Below, in pieces: positions 44,909 through 54,084 of a stretch of DNA of 64,000 nt. The notes beneath the pieces were generated by a model. The model worked only from the letters and a program-made list of their open reading frames with translations, ran no database searches and was not told the DNA's origin. How positions within the stretch are numbered: the first letter of the stretch is position 1; every line of letters starts with the position of its first letter. The stretch spans positions 372,001 through 436,000 of the forward strand of contig NZ_JBBOBR010000002.1 in assembly GCF_038002165.1 (NCBI RefSeq). Reading direction: 5' to 3'. Both the position numbers and the translations under genes were made by a program. The stretch comes from Cytobacillus sp. FSL H8-0458 (GTDB lineage: Bacteria; Bacillota; Bacilli; Bacillales; Cytobacillaceae).

Positions 44909-44929
44909 AGTAATAATCCCCTTTCGAAA

Positions 44930-46279
44930 TTAAAAGATTGAATATAAGAATATTGCCAGGAATAGTACAGCCGTTGGCATTGCTACACTTAGAATGAATA
45001 TTGGCCAATAGGCACGTTTATGGGTTTCTCCGCATATCGCCCGGATCGTTGTCACGACATAGCCATTATGCGGCAGTGAGTCCAATCCGCCGGATGCAAG
45101 CGCCGAAATTCTATGCATGGCACCTGGGTCCAGCCCTTGCGACATATACATTGGCGCCAGAATCGGCAGCGCAATGCCTAAGCCGCCGGATGCCGACCCG
45201 GTAATACCGCATATCAGAGTAACGGCAATCCCCAGTCCCATTAATGGCGGTCCCGGGATATTTACAAGTGCATCTACAAAAGTATCAAACGCGGCAACCT
45301 GGGCTGCAACACTTCCAAATCCTACAACCGCACACGTATTGGCGGCTGCGACTAAGGCATCCTGGGCACCCTTGGCAAGCGCCTCCCAGAATCCGACTAA
45401 ATATTTCATCATCAGCACACAGGCTAAAACGATGCCGCTTGTCAGAGAGATCAATGCGGCCGCCGTCGAAGAAGTGAAGTTGGCAGCCGTATTTAAAATG
45501 GCAATCACTGACGCCAGCGGTAAGATGGCCATGATCACATGCGGATAGTCCTTCCCTGCCGGAGCAGCATTTGGCCTTTGCATTTCAAGCTCCGATTCAA
45601 GAGCTGCTGCCGACTCATTGGCACTGGCCGGCTGATTTGGCAAGGAAAATACCTCGCCATTTTGGACCGCTTTTTTCACCATCCGGCTAAGCAGAATACC
45701 GCCTATTACCATGATCAGAAATGCCATTAACACCCCAATGATTCCGCCCGCCGTCGGCTTTGTTCCGAAAAACTCTGTCGGAATTAAATTTTGGATTTCC
45801 GGCGAGCCCGGTGCTGTCATCGTAAAGGATATGGATCCGAACACCAATGCCGCCGGGATAAAACGATGCGGCAGGTTGGCCACTTTAAATAGGGAAACAG
45901 CAATTGGATAGACGGCGAAGCCTACAACAAACAAACTGACGCCTCCGTAAGTCATGATGGCTGCTGCCGCCACGACTGCAAATACCGCTCTTGATGGCCC
46001 AAGTGTATCCTTGACCCAATTCGCAATGCTGTCAGCCGCCTTGGTTACTTGCATGATTTTTCCGAATATGGCACCCAATAAAAAGATGAGGAACCACGAG
46101 TAAAAATAGCCTGTAAAGCCTGTCATGTAATGCTCTGTCAGTGCTGTCTCAAGGTTAAGCCCTCCTGTCAGAGCAACCACAACTGCACTGATGATCGCGG
46201 CAATAATAATATTTACGCCTTTCATAGTTAAATACATTAATAGAAGCAGCGAAGCGATTAACCCCAGCATTCCAATCAT
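44930..46279 (-). CDS. GntP family permease (first)
   Basis: 449-residue H+ symporter-type permease with about 12 membrane segments. The family imports gluconate and other hydroxy acids such as 3-hydroxybutyrate. Landmarks are MTYGGVSLFVVGFAVYPIA, ALVFGSISFTMTAPGSPEIQ and a C-terminal GGLDSLPHNGYVVTTIRAIC. ATG 46279 behind GGGGGA. It lies between the alcohol dehydrogenase and semialdehyde dehydrogenase genes and is about the same size as the second GntP protein at 50339, with which it shares many motifs. Confidence 0.93.
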   Translation of the reverse strand: MIGMLGLIASLLLLMYLTMKGVNIIIAAIISAVVVALTGGLNLETALTEHYMTGFTGYFYSWFLIFLLGAIFGKIMQVTKAADSIANWVKDTLGPSRAVFAVVAAAAIMTYGGVSLFVVGFAVYPIAVSLFKVANLPHRFIPAALVFGSISFTMTAPGSPEIQNLIPTEFFGTKPTAGGIIGVLMAFLIMVIGGILLSRMVKKAVQNGEVFSLPNQPASANESAAALESELEMQRPNAAPAGKDYPHVIMAILPLASVIAILNTAANFTSSTAAALISLTSGIVLACVLMMKYLVGFWEALAKGAQDALVAAANTCAVVGFGSVAAQVAAFDTFVDALVNIPGPPLMGLGIAVTLICGITGSASGGLGIALPILAPMYMSQGLDPGAMHRISALASGGLDSLPHNGYVVTTIRAICGETHKRAYWPIFILSVAMPTAVLFLAIFLYSIF

Positions 46280-46294
46280 CTGTATGTCCCCCTG

Positions 46295-47491
46295 TTACAC
46301 TTTCTCTGTTTCAGAGGAAAACTGATAATTATAGCAAACATGGTAGAGCTCTTCGAGTTCGCTCTTAGCCGGTACTCTTGGGTTGTTGCCGGGGCTGCCG
46401 CTGTCGATGGCGTCGTCTGCCATCTTGCCAACTGCATTCTTAAAAGCTTCCTCGTCTATTCCCCAACCTCTTAAGTTAGGAATATTTAATTTCCGGCAAA
46501 GCTCTTTGATGGATTGAACAGCCACTTCTGCAGCTTCTTCATTGGTAAGGCTTTCATTATCAGGCTGAAAAACTCGGCCGATATCTGCCAGGCGGTCCAC
46601 ACATGCTTCCTGGCTGAACTCAAGAACAGCCGGCAGAAGCATGGCATTTGAGATTCCATGAGGAACATGGAATAATGCGCCAATTGGACGGCTCATTCCA
46701 TGCACAAGGCATACAGATGCGTTCGAGAACGCCATTCCAGCCTGCAGTGATCCAAGGCTCATCGCTTCCCGGGCATCGACATTGTCTCCCTCATTGTAAG
46801 CGGTTAAAATATTTTCCACGATCAGTTTCATGGCCGATATCGCTATTGTGTCTGTCATCGGATGTGCCTTTTTGGATAGATATGCTTCAACCGCATGGCT
46901 TAGGGCATCAACCCCGGTTGCTGATGTTACATTCTTCGGTGAGGAAAGTGTAAGCAGCGGATCCACAATTGCCACGCTCGGCATCAAAGCAGGCTGTTTA
47001 ATCATCATTTTGACATCATTGGATGAATTTGTGATGACGGTTACATCTGTGGCCTCAGAGCCAGTCCCAGCTGTTGTCGGTATCGCTATGTGAGGAACCG
47101 GTGCATTCTGGGCCAGTTTCTTTCCTCCCATATACTCGCCGATATAGCCGCCATTTGTTGCTAAAACCGCTATGGCTTTTGCCGTATCGATACAGCTGCC
47201 GCCGCCAACTGAAATAACCAGGTCACATTGCTGTTTTTGAAATAGCTCGAGCGCTTCTGCTACATACTCGTCAGTCGGCTCTGATGCGACCCCCAGATAT
47301 ACCTCACTTTGTACGCCCGCCTCCTGAAGATAGGTTCTGCATTCACTTACATATCCAAGCTGATCCATTATCTGATCACTGATTATTAATGCGTTTTTCC
47401 CCCTGAGCGCTGCTTCATCCCCAACTTTTTCGGAAGATCCCCTTCCATAAAAAATCGCTTCCGGCACCCGGAAAACTGCTGGTTTCTCCAT
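46295..47491 (-). CDS. Iron-containing alcohol dehydrogenase
   Basis: 398-residue group III (Fe-ADH) enzyme. NAD-binding VISVGGGSCIDTAKAIA (~95-110), IPTTAGTGSEATD, and metal-binding His in DALSHAVEAYLS, SVCLVHGMSRPIG and LFHVPHGISNAML are all present. The start is ATG 47491 with AAGGGG 11 nt upstream; a GTG four codons earlier abuts that site. First structural gene after the sigma-54 promoter. Context suggests oxidation of a hydroxy acid to a semialdehyde (for example 3-hydroxypropionate, 3-hydroxyisobutyrate or 4-hydroxybutyrate). Confidence 0.93.
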   Translation of the reverse strand: MEKPAVFRVPEAIFYGRGSSEKVGDEAALRGKNALIISDQIMDQLGYVSECRTYLQEAGVQSEVYLGVASEPTDEYVAEALELFQKQQCDLVISVGGGSCIDTAKAIAVLATNGGYIGEYMGGKKLAQNAPVPHIAIPTTAGTGSEATDVTVITNSSNDVKMMIKQPALMPSVAIVDPLLTLSSPKNVTSATGVDALSHAVEAYLSKKAHPMTDTIAISAMKLIVENILTAYNEGDNVDAREAMSLGSLQAGMAFSNASVCLVHGMSRPIGALFHVPHGISNAMLLPAVLEFSQEACVDRLADIGRVFQPDNESLTNEEAAEVAVQSIKELCRKLNIPNLRGWGIDEEAFKNAVGKMADDAIDSGSPGNNPRVPAKSELEELYHVCYNYQFSSETEKV

Positions 47492-47531
47492 TGGACGTTC
47501 CACCCCTTTTGTTCTATTACTACTTATACCT

Positions 47532-47546
47532 GCAAGGAGCGTGCCA
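47532..47546 (-). promoter_or_regulatory. Sigma-54 promoter of the ADH-GntP-MMSDH operon
   Basis: Minus strand TGGCAC-GCTCC-TTGC, an exact -24/-12 consensus about 40 bp before the alcohol dehydrogenase start. Confidence 0.85.
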
Positions 47547-47588
47547 ACTTTGAAACCTAATAAAGCCAGTGATTTCTTTCTGCGAAAG

Positions 47589-47606
47589 TGTAGCCACTAC
47601 ACTACA
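47589..47606. promoter_or_regulatory. Activator site 1, TGTAG-N8-CTACA
   Basis: Inverted repeat TGTAG / CTACA with an 8-bp centre, about 55 bp upstream of the -12 element. Same structure as site 2, 31 bp away (about three turns). Confidence 0.72.
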
Positions 47607-47619
47607 ACTGTAGATTTTT

Positions 47620-47637
47620 TGTAGCGATTCCACTACA
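47620..47637. promoter_or_regulatory. Activator site 2, TGTAG-N8-CTACA
   Basis: Second TGTAG-N8-CTACA palindrome, ending 6 bp before the stop codon of the sigma-54 activator gene. Binding of that activator is the simplest explanation. Confidence 0.72.
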
Positions 47638-47643
47638 GTTCAT

Positions 47644-49443
47644 TCAGGTTATTCTATGTTTTTTCAGTTTCTGATAGAGAGTTGTCCGATGAATTCCAAG
47701 CAGATCAGCAGCTCTCGATTTATTTCCGCCTGCTCTTCTTAATGCATCCAGAATAATTTCAGACTCTCTTTGGCTGCCCAATAATTTTGCTTCCTCAATA
47801 GACCCTGCAGCCCGATTCACTTTTTTCAAAGTGGGTTCCGGCTTTTTCAGCATCTCCGGCAAATGATGATAGTCAATGACCTTCCCATCAACCAGTGTCA
47901 CCAGCTGTTCTACCGTATTTACCATCTCCCGGATATTCCCTCTCCACGGATGCTGGACAAAAGCGTTCACCGCCTCAGATGTAAATAGTTTTCCAGATAC
48001 CTGATACCTCTCACAGATTTCCTTCAGGTAATGGACCAGCAGGACAGGAATATCCTTTTTCCGTTCCCGCAGCGGAGGGATATGGAGCTGGATGATGTTC
48101 AGCCGGTAATAAAGATCCTCCCGGAATTCCCCAGTTTCAACCATTTGCATAAGGTTGCGGTTTGTCGCAGCAATTACTCTGACATTAATTTGATACTTTT
48201 TCACACCGCCGACACGTTCAGCTTCCTTTTCCTGCAGGACCCGCAGCAGCTTGGTCTGCATGACAAGCGGCATCTCTCCGATTTCATCGAGAAAAATGGT
48301 GCCGTTGTCTGCAAGCTCAAACTTCCCGGGCTTGCCGCCTTTTTTTGCCCCTGTAAAGGCTCCTTCTTCATAGCCAAACAGTTCAGACTCGAATAACTGC
48401 TCCGGAATGGCCCCGCAGTTGACACTGATGAAAGGCCCGGTGGAAAAAGGGCTGAGGTGATGGATGCTCTTGGCGAACATCTCTTTTCCCGTCCCGCTTT
48501 CCCCTGTTATAAGGACAGTGGCCGCAGTCCTGGCCGCCTTCCTTGCCAGCCGTTTCACCTCCATGATCCCTTCGCTTGTCCCAATGATTTGATCAAGGGT
48601 GACCCGGCTGTCATTTTCCTTTTTCTTTGAGAAAAGATCAGGCTTGGCATCTTGATTTTCCTGCAGCTTTTCATAGATTTTATAAACTTCTGTTACTCCC
48701 TCAAAAATCAGCATACCGATGGCGCCGGCAATCCGGCCTTCCTTCCAGAGGGGGATCCGGTGCACCACCATGTCATGCCCCTGGATGTTCTGGAGAACCC
48801 CCCGTTCAGCAATCCCGGTCTTTACCGTTTCATGAAGATGTGTGTTGTCAATAACCTCTGTGACATGCCTGCCAATTGCATCCTCCCGCTTAATGCCGGT
48901 AAAACGGCTATATGCTTCGTTAAATTCCTGCAGGATGCCGTTTTCATCCACAACCGCTATTCCCTCATAGGCACTTTCCAATATGGCGCCAAGTGCACCT
49001 TCAGCATTATGCTGCTGCCTTAGCTTATACAGATATTTGGAGAGTCCATCCAGGATATCCCTGGCTGTCAGGACGCCTATGAGCTTGCCATTATCACCCG
49101 TGACAGGAAGCTGATCGTATGGAAGCGACATGATATCAAGTATGGAATCATCCGGCCGGACAGCTGCCTGATTCGATTTGGGAATGCTGCCAATTAAAGC
49201 ATCACCCGGGTTGCCCTGGGCAAAGTAGTTGAGCAGCTTCCTGGAAGTGATCATTCCAACCAGACGATTGGTTTCATCTGTGACGGGCAGGCTTTCCAGA
49301 TGAAGATCTGCCATCATTTTTGAAGCTTCTGCCAGTGTCTGCCCCGGCTGTATACAAAACGGGCTTGGTGTCATCCAGTTTTTCACTTTAAGGTGCTCAT
49401 CATTTAGCAAGTCCTCTTTCTTATCAGAAATGGATTGAGGCAT
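47644..49443 (-). CDS. Sigma-54-dependent activator with CBS pair, PAS, AAA+ and Fis-type HTH
   Basis: 599-residue enhancer-binding protein. CBS pair (~18-135, VKNWMTPSPFCIQPGQTL and LTARDILDGL), one PAS domain (~150-255, YEGIAVVDENGILQEFNEAY), AAA+ core with Walker A GESGTGKEM, GAFTGA loop, Walker B FLDEIGEMP, and C-terminal HTH NKSRAADLLGIHRTTLYQKL. Compared with the activator at 4615 it lacks one PAS domain. ATG 49443 behind GGGGGAG. It should activate the ADH-GntP-MMSDH operon through the sites at 47589-47637. Confidence 0.93.
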   Translation of the reverse strand: MPQSISDKKEDLLNDEHLKVKNWMTPSPFCIQPGQTLAEASKMMADLHLESLPVTDETNRLVGMITSRKLLNYFAQGNPGDALIGSIPKSNQAAVRPDDSILDIMSLPYDQLPVTGDNGKLIGVLTARDILDGLSKYLYKLRQQHNAEGALGAILESAYEGIAVVDENGILQEFNEAYSRFTGIKREDAIGRHVTEVIDNTHLHETVKTGIAERGVLQNIQGHDMVVHRIPLWKEGRIAGAIGMLIFEGVTEVYKIYEKLQENQDAKPDLFSKKKENDSRVTLDQIIGTSEGIMEVKRLARKAARTAATVLITGESGTGKEMFAKSIHHLSPFSTGPFISVNCGAIPEQLFESELFGYEEGAFTGAKKGGKPGKFELADNGTIFLDEIGEMPLVMQTKLLRVLQEKEAERVGGVKKYQINVRVIAATNRNLMQMVETGEFREDLYYRLNIIQLHIPPLRERKKDIPVLLVHYLKEICERYQVSGKLFTSEAVNAFVQHPWRGNIREMVNTVEQLVTLVDGKVIDYHHLPEMLKKPEPTLKKVNRAAGSIEEAKLLGSQRESEIILDALRRAGGNKSRAADLLGIHRTTLYQKLKKHRIT

Positions 49444-49475
49444 ACGGAACTCCCCCGGTAATTTTAATTTTCTAA

Positions 49476-49481
49476 ATTATA
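49476..49481 (-). promoter_or_regulatory. Extended -10 box of the sigma-54 activator gene
   Basis: Minus strand TGTTATAAT, an extended -10 about 30 bp before the ATG; no convincing -35 was seen. It lies between the gene and array C. Confidence 0.45.
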
Positions 49482-49523
49482 ACACTTTTAAAAGATAGAT
49501 AGGTTCCAGTGTGATGCCTGAGT

Positions 49524-50253
49524 GTGAACATTACTAATAGAAAAGAGAATTCTGCAAATAGAGATGCTTATTTTGCAAATAGACCGGTTGAACCTGCAAA
49601 TAGCATGGCCCATCTTGCAAATAGTGATAGAAATTCTGCAAATAGAGCAAGTCCGCAAAGCCGATGCCACCGAGTTTTATAGAAAATAACACTTTTTAAA
49701 AATAAACTGATTCCAGTTTCGGAGTTTTGAACATTACTAATAGAAACGGGAAATCTGCAAATAGAGATGCTTATTTTGCAAATAGACCGCTTGAACCTGC
49801 AAATAGGAAGGCCCATCTTGCAAATAGTGATAGAAATTTTGCAAATAGAGCAAGTCCGCAAAGCCGGTGCCGCCGAGTTTAATAGAAAAAAACACTTTTT
49901 AAAAATAAACTGATTCCAGTTTCGGAGTTTTGAATATTACTAATAGAAACGGGAAATCTGCAAATAGAGATGCTTATTTTGCAAATAGACTGCTTGAACC
50001 TGCAAATAACATGCCCATCTTGCAAATAGTGATAGAAATTCTGCAAATAGAGCAAGTCCGCAAAGCCGATGCCGCCGAGTTTTATAGAAAATAACACTTT
50101 TTAAAAATAAACTGATTCCAGTTTCGGAGTTTTGAACATTACTAATAGAAACGGGAAACCTGCTTATAGAGATGCTTATTTTGCAAATAGACCGGGTTAA
50201 TCTGCAAATAGCATGGCCCATCTTGCAAATAGAGGTGATAATTCTGCAAATAG
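49524..50253 (+). repeat. TGCAAATAG array C: four ~203-bp units of 9-mer repeats
   Basis: Four tandem units begin near 49524, 49727, 49930 and 50132. Each opens with (G/T)TGAAC-AT-TACTAATAG, a variant 9-mer in register, followed by about five TGCAAATAG copies at exact 21-bp steps, then a linker with AGTCCGCAAAGCCGATGCC and ATAACACTTTTTAAAAATAAAC. Units differ by scattered point changes. The 895-bp gap contains only this array, the activator promoter and a terminator; short open frames across the units follow the 21-bp period and are not regarded as genes. Confidence 0.88.
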
Positions 50254-50287
50254 AGCAATCCCGCAAAGCCGATGCCACACGATTTTA

Positions 50288-50328
50288 ATAGAAAGAAAGA
50301 CAGAGAGCCTGAACCCCTCTGTCTTTCT
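50288..50328 (-). terminator. Terminator of the GntP/LacI/dehydrogenase operon
   Basis: Minus strand AGAAAGACAGAG and CTCTGTCTTTCT pair over 12 bp around an 11-nt loop, followed by TTCTATT. Confidence 0.8.
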
Positions 50329-50338
50329 GCTAAGCAAT

Positions 50339-51649
50339 TTAGAAAATCGAGAATAAAATGACCGCCAGGATGACACCAAGTATTGGCACAATCACTGTCA
50401 ATGCGCCAAATGCCGGATAGGCATCCTTATGGGACTCGCCGCAGATCGCCCGGATGGTTGTCACAACGTAACCGCCATGCGGCAGGGAATCAATTGATCC
50501 GGATGATATTGCCACAACACGGTGAAGTTCACTTGCATTAACACCCATGTCCAGATAATGCGGAGCCAGAAGCGGCAGGGCAATCGATTGGCCGCCGGAA
50601 GCAGATCCGGTCAGGCCGGCAATGACAGCAACAGCCAGGGCTCCGCCGATTAATGGGCTTCCCGGAATGCTGGTCATGGCATCTACCGCACTTGCAAAGG
50701 CGGGGGTTGCTTTAGCCACACCGCCAAAGCCCACAACAGCTGATGTATTTGCAATGGCGATCAATGCGCCGATGGTTCCTTCTGATACGGCACCCCATAC
50801 ATTAGTAAAGTACTTAAGATTAAGAAAGTAAGTTGCAAAGCAGCCGCTTAATAAGGCAATGATCAAGGCTGACTGTGCTAATGAATCATGGAAAATAAAC
50901 GAAATCACAAGTACGACCAATAACGGAATCATACTTAATAATGGGCTTGGCAAGTTTTCACGGATTACTGCAGAATCTGTATCTCTTGCCTCAAATTTTT
51001 CTCCATTGCGAATCGCCTTGTTAATCATTTTCTTCAGCCACCAGTATCCAAATGCCATCATAAAGACAGCGACAATCAAGCTGACTTCCCATGCGGCATA
51101 TGGGGAAGTGCCAAGGAACTCAATCGGAATCCAGTTCTGGATTTCCGGTGAGCCGGCAGACGTCATGGTAAAGGTAGTCGAACCGAAGGCAAGAGCTGCC
51201 GGAATGAATCTTCTTGGCAGGTTGGCTTCCTTAAATAGGCTCAATGCCATTGGATAGACGGAGAAGGCTACAACAAACAGGCTTACGCCGCCATAGGTTA
51301 AGACCGCACAGGCAATGACAACGGCTAATGCAGCCCGCTTCATGCCAATTTTATCGATAATCCATTTGGAAACACTGTCGGCTGCTCCGCTGTCTTCCAT
51401 AAGTTTTCCGAAAATGGCCCCGAATAAGAACATTAAATACCAGGATGTAATAAATCCGGCAAAACCGTTCATATAGTTAGTCAGAAAATTGACCTCTCCC
51501 TCGCCTGCCAGCTGAGGGAAAATCGGCAATCCACTGAATATTGCAACAATAAATGCTGAAAGAGGGGCAGCAAGCAGCAGGTTCATCCCTCTCATCGTCA
51601 AATAGATGAGAAGCCCGATCCCCCCTAGCAATCCGATCATACTTAGCAT
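50339..51649 (-). CDS. GntP family permease (second)
   Basis: 436-residue permease with about 12 membrane segments. MTYGGVSLFVVAFSVYPMA (minor variations from the first GntP), ALAFGSTTFTMTSAGSPEIQ and GSIDSLPHGGYVVTTIRAIC define the family. ATG 51649 behind AGGAGGAT. It is the last gene of the LacI-controlled dehydrogenase operon and should import the hydroxylated acid that those enzymes oxidise. Confidence 0.93.
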   Translation of the reverse strand: MLSMIGLLGGIGLLIYLTMRGMNLLLAAPLSAFIVAIFSGLPIFPQLAGEGEVNFLTNYMNGFAGFITSWYLMFLFGAIFGKLMEDSGAADSVSKWIIDKIGMKRAALAVVIACAVLTYGGVSLFVVAFSVYPMALSLFKEANLPRRFIPAALAFGSTTFTMTSAGSPEIQNWIPIEFLGTSPYAAWEVSLIVAVFMMAFGYWWLKKMINKAIRNGEKFEARDTDSAVIRENLPSPLLSMIPLLVVLVISFIFHDSLAQSALIIALLSGCFATYFLNLKYFTNVWGAVSEGTIGALIAIANTSAVVGFGGVAKATPAFASAVDAMTSIPGSPLIGGALAVAVIAGLTGSASGGQSIALPLLAPHYLDMGVNASELHRVVAISSGSIDSLPHGGYVVTTIRAICGESHKDAYPAFGALTVIVPILGVILAVILFSIF

Positions 51650-51687
51650 AAGATCCTCCTATCCCGAAAACCCACGCCTTCTCTCCA

Positions 51688-52692
51688 TTACCTTCTGTCC
51701 TTTACGGATCCTCTCTCCACCAAATGGCCTTTTAATCTTTGGATTTCAGGGGTGTCCGTGTCCCCGTTAATATGCTCCAAAAGAAGGTTAATCGAATAAT
51801 CGACCATTTCGTCAACCGGCTGGTGCCAGGTGGTTAATTCATAAGATGACCAATCTGACATTGCCACATTGTCAAATCCTACTACAGAGATATCCTCAGG
51901 GATTCGGATTCCCTGTTTTTTTAGATAATCCATTGCGCCAAAAGCGGATATATCATTGGCACAGAAGATGGCATCAATCTTTTTTTCCTGTTCCAGCAAT
52001 TTTTGGGCTGCTGCAAATCCTCCTTCATATGAATAAAGGCCGTTTTCGGTTAAAAAGGAAGAGATGCCATGTTCTGCCAAAGCTTCCTGGAAGCCATTTT
52101 TTCGATCAACTGTTGTTGATGTATTTTTCGGTCCGGAGATAAAGGCGAGATTTTCATGTCCTTTTTCTATCAAGTAGTGCCCAATCCTTTTCCCGGCAGC
52201 AAAGTTATCGCATACAACAGCACTGCTTAAGGAATCGTTCACATATCGGTTAAACAGGACAACCGAGATGCCATTGCGGGTAAACTTCTGTACAGTCGAA
52301 GAGGTCAGTAGCGCATCTGTGATGATGGCTCCCTCGACGCTGTATTCAATTAAATGGCTCACTTCATCTTCTTGGATCTCGTTATTCTGGGAGTTGATAA
52401 ACATCACCTTGTACCCTTTTTCAGCCAGCCTGCTGTAAAACTTATCAAGGATTTCCGGATAAAAAGGGTTCTGGATATTTCGCATGACAACGCCGATGAT
52501 GCGGGACTGATTGGTAATCAGGCCCCGTGCTATGGCATTCGGCTGATATCCAAGCTGTTCTGCAGCATCCAGAATAAGCTTTTTCTTTTTTGATGAGATA
52601 CTTGAATTTTCACTAAAAGCCCGGGATACGCTCGATTGGGAAACGCCTGCCAATCGGGCGACATCCATGGCTGTCACTTTTTTATTTTTCAA
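51688..52692 (-). CDS. LacI family transcriptional regulator
   Basis: 334-residue repressor. N-terminal HTH VTAMDVARLAGVSQSSVSRA with hinge (~1-60, QLGYQPNAIARGL) and periplasmic-binding-like effector domain (IIGVVMRNIQNPFYPEILD, AIFCANDISAFGAMDYL, VVGFDNVAMSDW). It lies between the HisD-like dehydrogenase and the permease. TTGAATACGTATTCAA palindromes with the central CG favoured by LacI proteins precede two genes of the operon. Confidence 0.94.
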   Translation of the reverse strand: MKNKKVTAMDVARLAGVSQSSVSRAFSENSSISSKKKKLILDAAEQLGYQPNAIARGLITNQSRIIGVVMRNIQNPFYPEILDKFYSRLAEKGYKVMFINSQNNEIQEDEVSHLIEYSVEGAIITDALLTSSTVQKFTRNGISVVLFNRYVNDSLSSAVVCDNFAAGKRIGHYLIEKGHENLAFISGPKNTSTTVDRKNGFQEALAEHGISSFLTENGLYSYEGGFAAAQKLLEQEKKIDAIFCANDISAFGAMDYLKKQGIRIPEDISVVGFDNVAMSDWSSYELTTWHQPVDEMVDYSINLLLEHINGDTDTPEIQRLKGHLVERGSVKDRR

Positions 52693-52743
52693 CGCGTGTT
52701 CCTCCTGCCCGAATCTAGACAGAGAAATTATAACAGATTTTGC

Positions 52744-54027
52744 TTACTTCACGAGACTGCTGTAGCGTTTTACACGAAGATCAGCCTGTGCCTGGTGGCC
52801 TTTAAAGCCTTCAAGGTCACATAGACGGGATGCATATTCACCGATTTTCGCACTCGCTTCCGGAGTTGTTCTCTGGTATGTGCACGTTTTCAGGAATTTG
52901 CCCACCCATAGTCCGCCAGTGTAGCGGGCTGCTTTTTTCGTTGGAAGCGTGTGGTTTGTTCCGATTACTTTATCACCGTAAGCAACATTTGTTTCAGGCC
53001 CAAGGAATAGTGCACCGTAGTTTGTCATGTTTTCAAGGAAGTAGTTCGGATCTTCAGTTAAAACCTCCACATGCTCATAAGCCAGTTTATCCGCTTCTAC
53101 TACCGCTTCCTCCAGACTGTCTACAAGAATAATCGAACCGTAATCCTTCCATGCCGCGCCTGCAACATCTGCTGTTGGGAGAGTCTCCAGCTGGCGCTCG
53201 ATTTCTGTTACTGTTTCATTTGCTAACTTTTCAGATGTTGTAATTAGGCATGCCGGAGAGTTTGGTCCATGCTCTGCCTGTCCTAAAAGGTCTGTTGCGA
53301 CCATTTCGGCATCAGCCGTTTCATCGGCAATGACCAGAACCTCAGTTGGGCCGGCAAACAGATCGATTCCCACTCTTCCGTATAACTGGCGCTTCGCCTC
53401 CGCTACAAACGCATTCCCTGGTCCAACCAGCATATCAACCGGCTCGATGGTTTCTGTTCCGATTGCCATCGCACCCATCGCCTGAATCCCGCCAAGAAGG
53501 TAAATCTCGTCAGCGCCAGCAAGATGCATAGCTGCAACTGTTGCAGAAGGGATCTCTCCTTTAATTGGAGGTGTGCAGGCAATCACGCGCTTAACGCCTG
53601 CCACTTTCGCAGTCAGAACACTCATGTGGGAGGAAGCAACCATTGGGTAGCGTCCGCCGGGAATATAGCAGCCGACACTGTTTACTGGAATGTTTTTGTG
53701 TCCAAGAAACACACCAGGCAATGTTTCGACTTCAATATCTTTCAATGATGCTTTTTGATGCTCGGCGAAATTGCGGATTTGTTCCTGCGCAAACTTGATA
53801 TCATTGATTGTCTGTTCAGGTACAGATGCAACAATTTCCTTGATTTGCTCTTCAGATAGTCTGAATTGTTCCGGTGACCATTTATCAAATTGCTCGGAAA
53901 GCTTGCGAACCTCTGCATCTCCGTTTTCTTCAATATTTTTAAGAATAGCACTTACTGATTCTCTTACTTTTACATCTGCTTCCTGTACCTCTTGATCGTT
54001 CTTGCCTTGTTTTAAGAAAGTTGCCAT
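52744..54027 (-). CDS. Histidinol-dehydrogenase-family NAD-dependent alcohol dehydrogenase, probably catabolic
   Basis: 427-residue HisD-family enzyme. NAD/Zn core: [63 protein letters not shown], the Glu-His pair in [10 protein letters not shown], and [20 protein letters not shown]. The C-terminal [15 protein letters not shown] is typical of catabolic relatives such as HpsN (sulfopropanediol 3-dehydrogenase), not of biosynthetic HisD, and no his genes are nearby. It probably oxidises a primary alcohol to a carboxylate in two steps. Sulfonate versus plain polyol substrate cannot be decided here. ATG 54027 behind AGGAGTG. Confidence 0.85.
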   Translation of the reverse strand: MATFLKQGKNDQEVQEADVKVRESVSAILKNIEENGDAEVRKLSEQFDKWSPEQFRLSEEQIKEIVASVPEQTINDIKFAQEQIRNFAEHQKASLKDIEVETLPGVFLGHKNIPVNSVGCYIPGGRYPMVASSHMSVLTAKVAGVKRVIACTPPIKGEIPSATVAAMHLAGADEIYLLGGIQAMGAMAIGTETIEPVDMLVGPGNAFVAEAKRQLYGRVGIDLFAGPTEVLVIADETADAEMVATDLLGQAEHGPNSPACLITTSEKLANETVTEIERQLETLPTADVAGAAWKDYGSIILVDSLEEAVVEADKLAYEHVEVLTEDPNYFLENMTNYGALFLGPETNVAYGDKVIGTNHTLPTKKAARYTGGLWVGKFLKTCTYQRTTPEASAKIGEYASRLCDLEGFKGHQAQADLRVKRYSSLVK

Positions 54028-54052
54028 TTTGATATCACTCCTGTTTTTATTA

Positions 54053-54068
54053 TTGAATACGTATGCAA
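54053..54068. promoter_or_regulatory. LacI-type operator 2 before the HisD-like gene
   Basis: TTGAATACGTATGCAA, one mismatch from the perfect palindrome at 55832. Internal site in the operon, 25 bp before the HisD-like start. Confidence 0.65.
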
Positions 54069-54084
54069 AATTAAGGAAAAATTT

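Noticed and set aside
49524..50253. CRISPR array (short repeats with variable spacers)
   Set aside because: The repeat is only 9 bp and the spacers 11-12 bp, repeats are degenerate, spacers recur between the larger units, and no cas genes are present.
49488..50391. Minus-strand open frames of 60-112 residues across array C
   Set aside because: They mirror the repeat period in several overlapping frames, have no ribosome binding sites and contain no recognisable domain.
52744..54027. Biosynthetic histidinol dehydrogenase (hisD)
   Set aside because: No other his genes nearby, and it is embedded in a LacI/cre-controlled operon with a permease and two dehydrogenases; the C-terminal motif is of the catabolic type.
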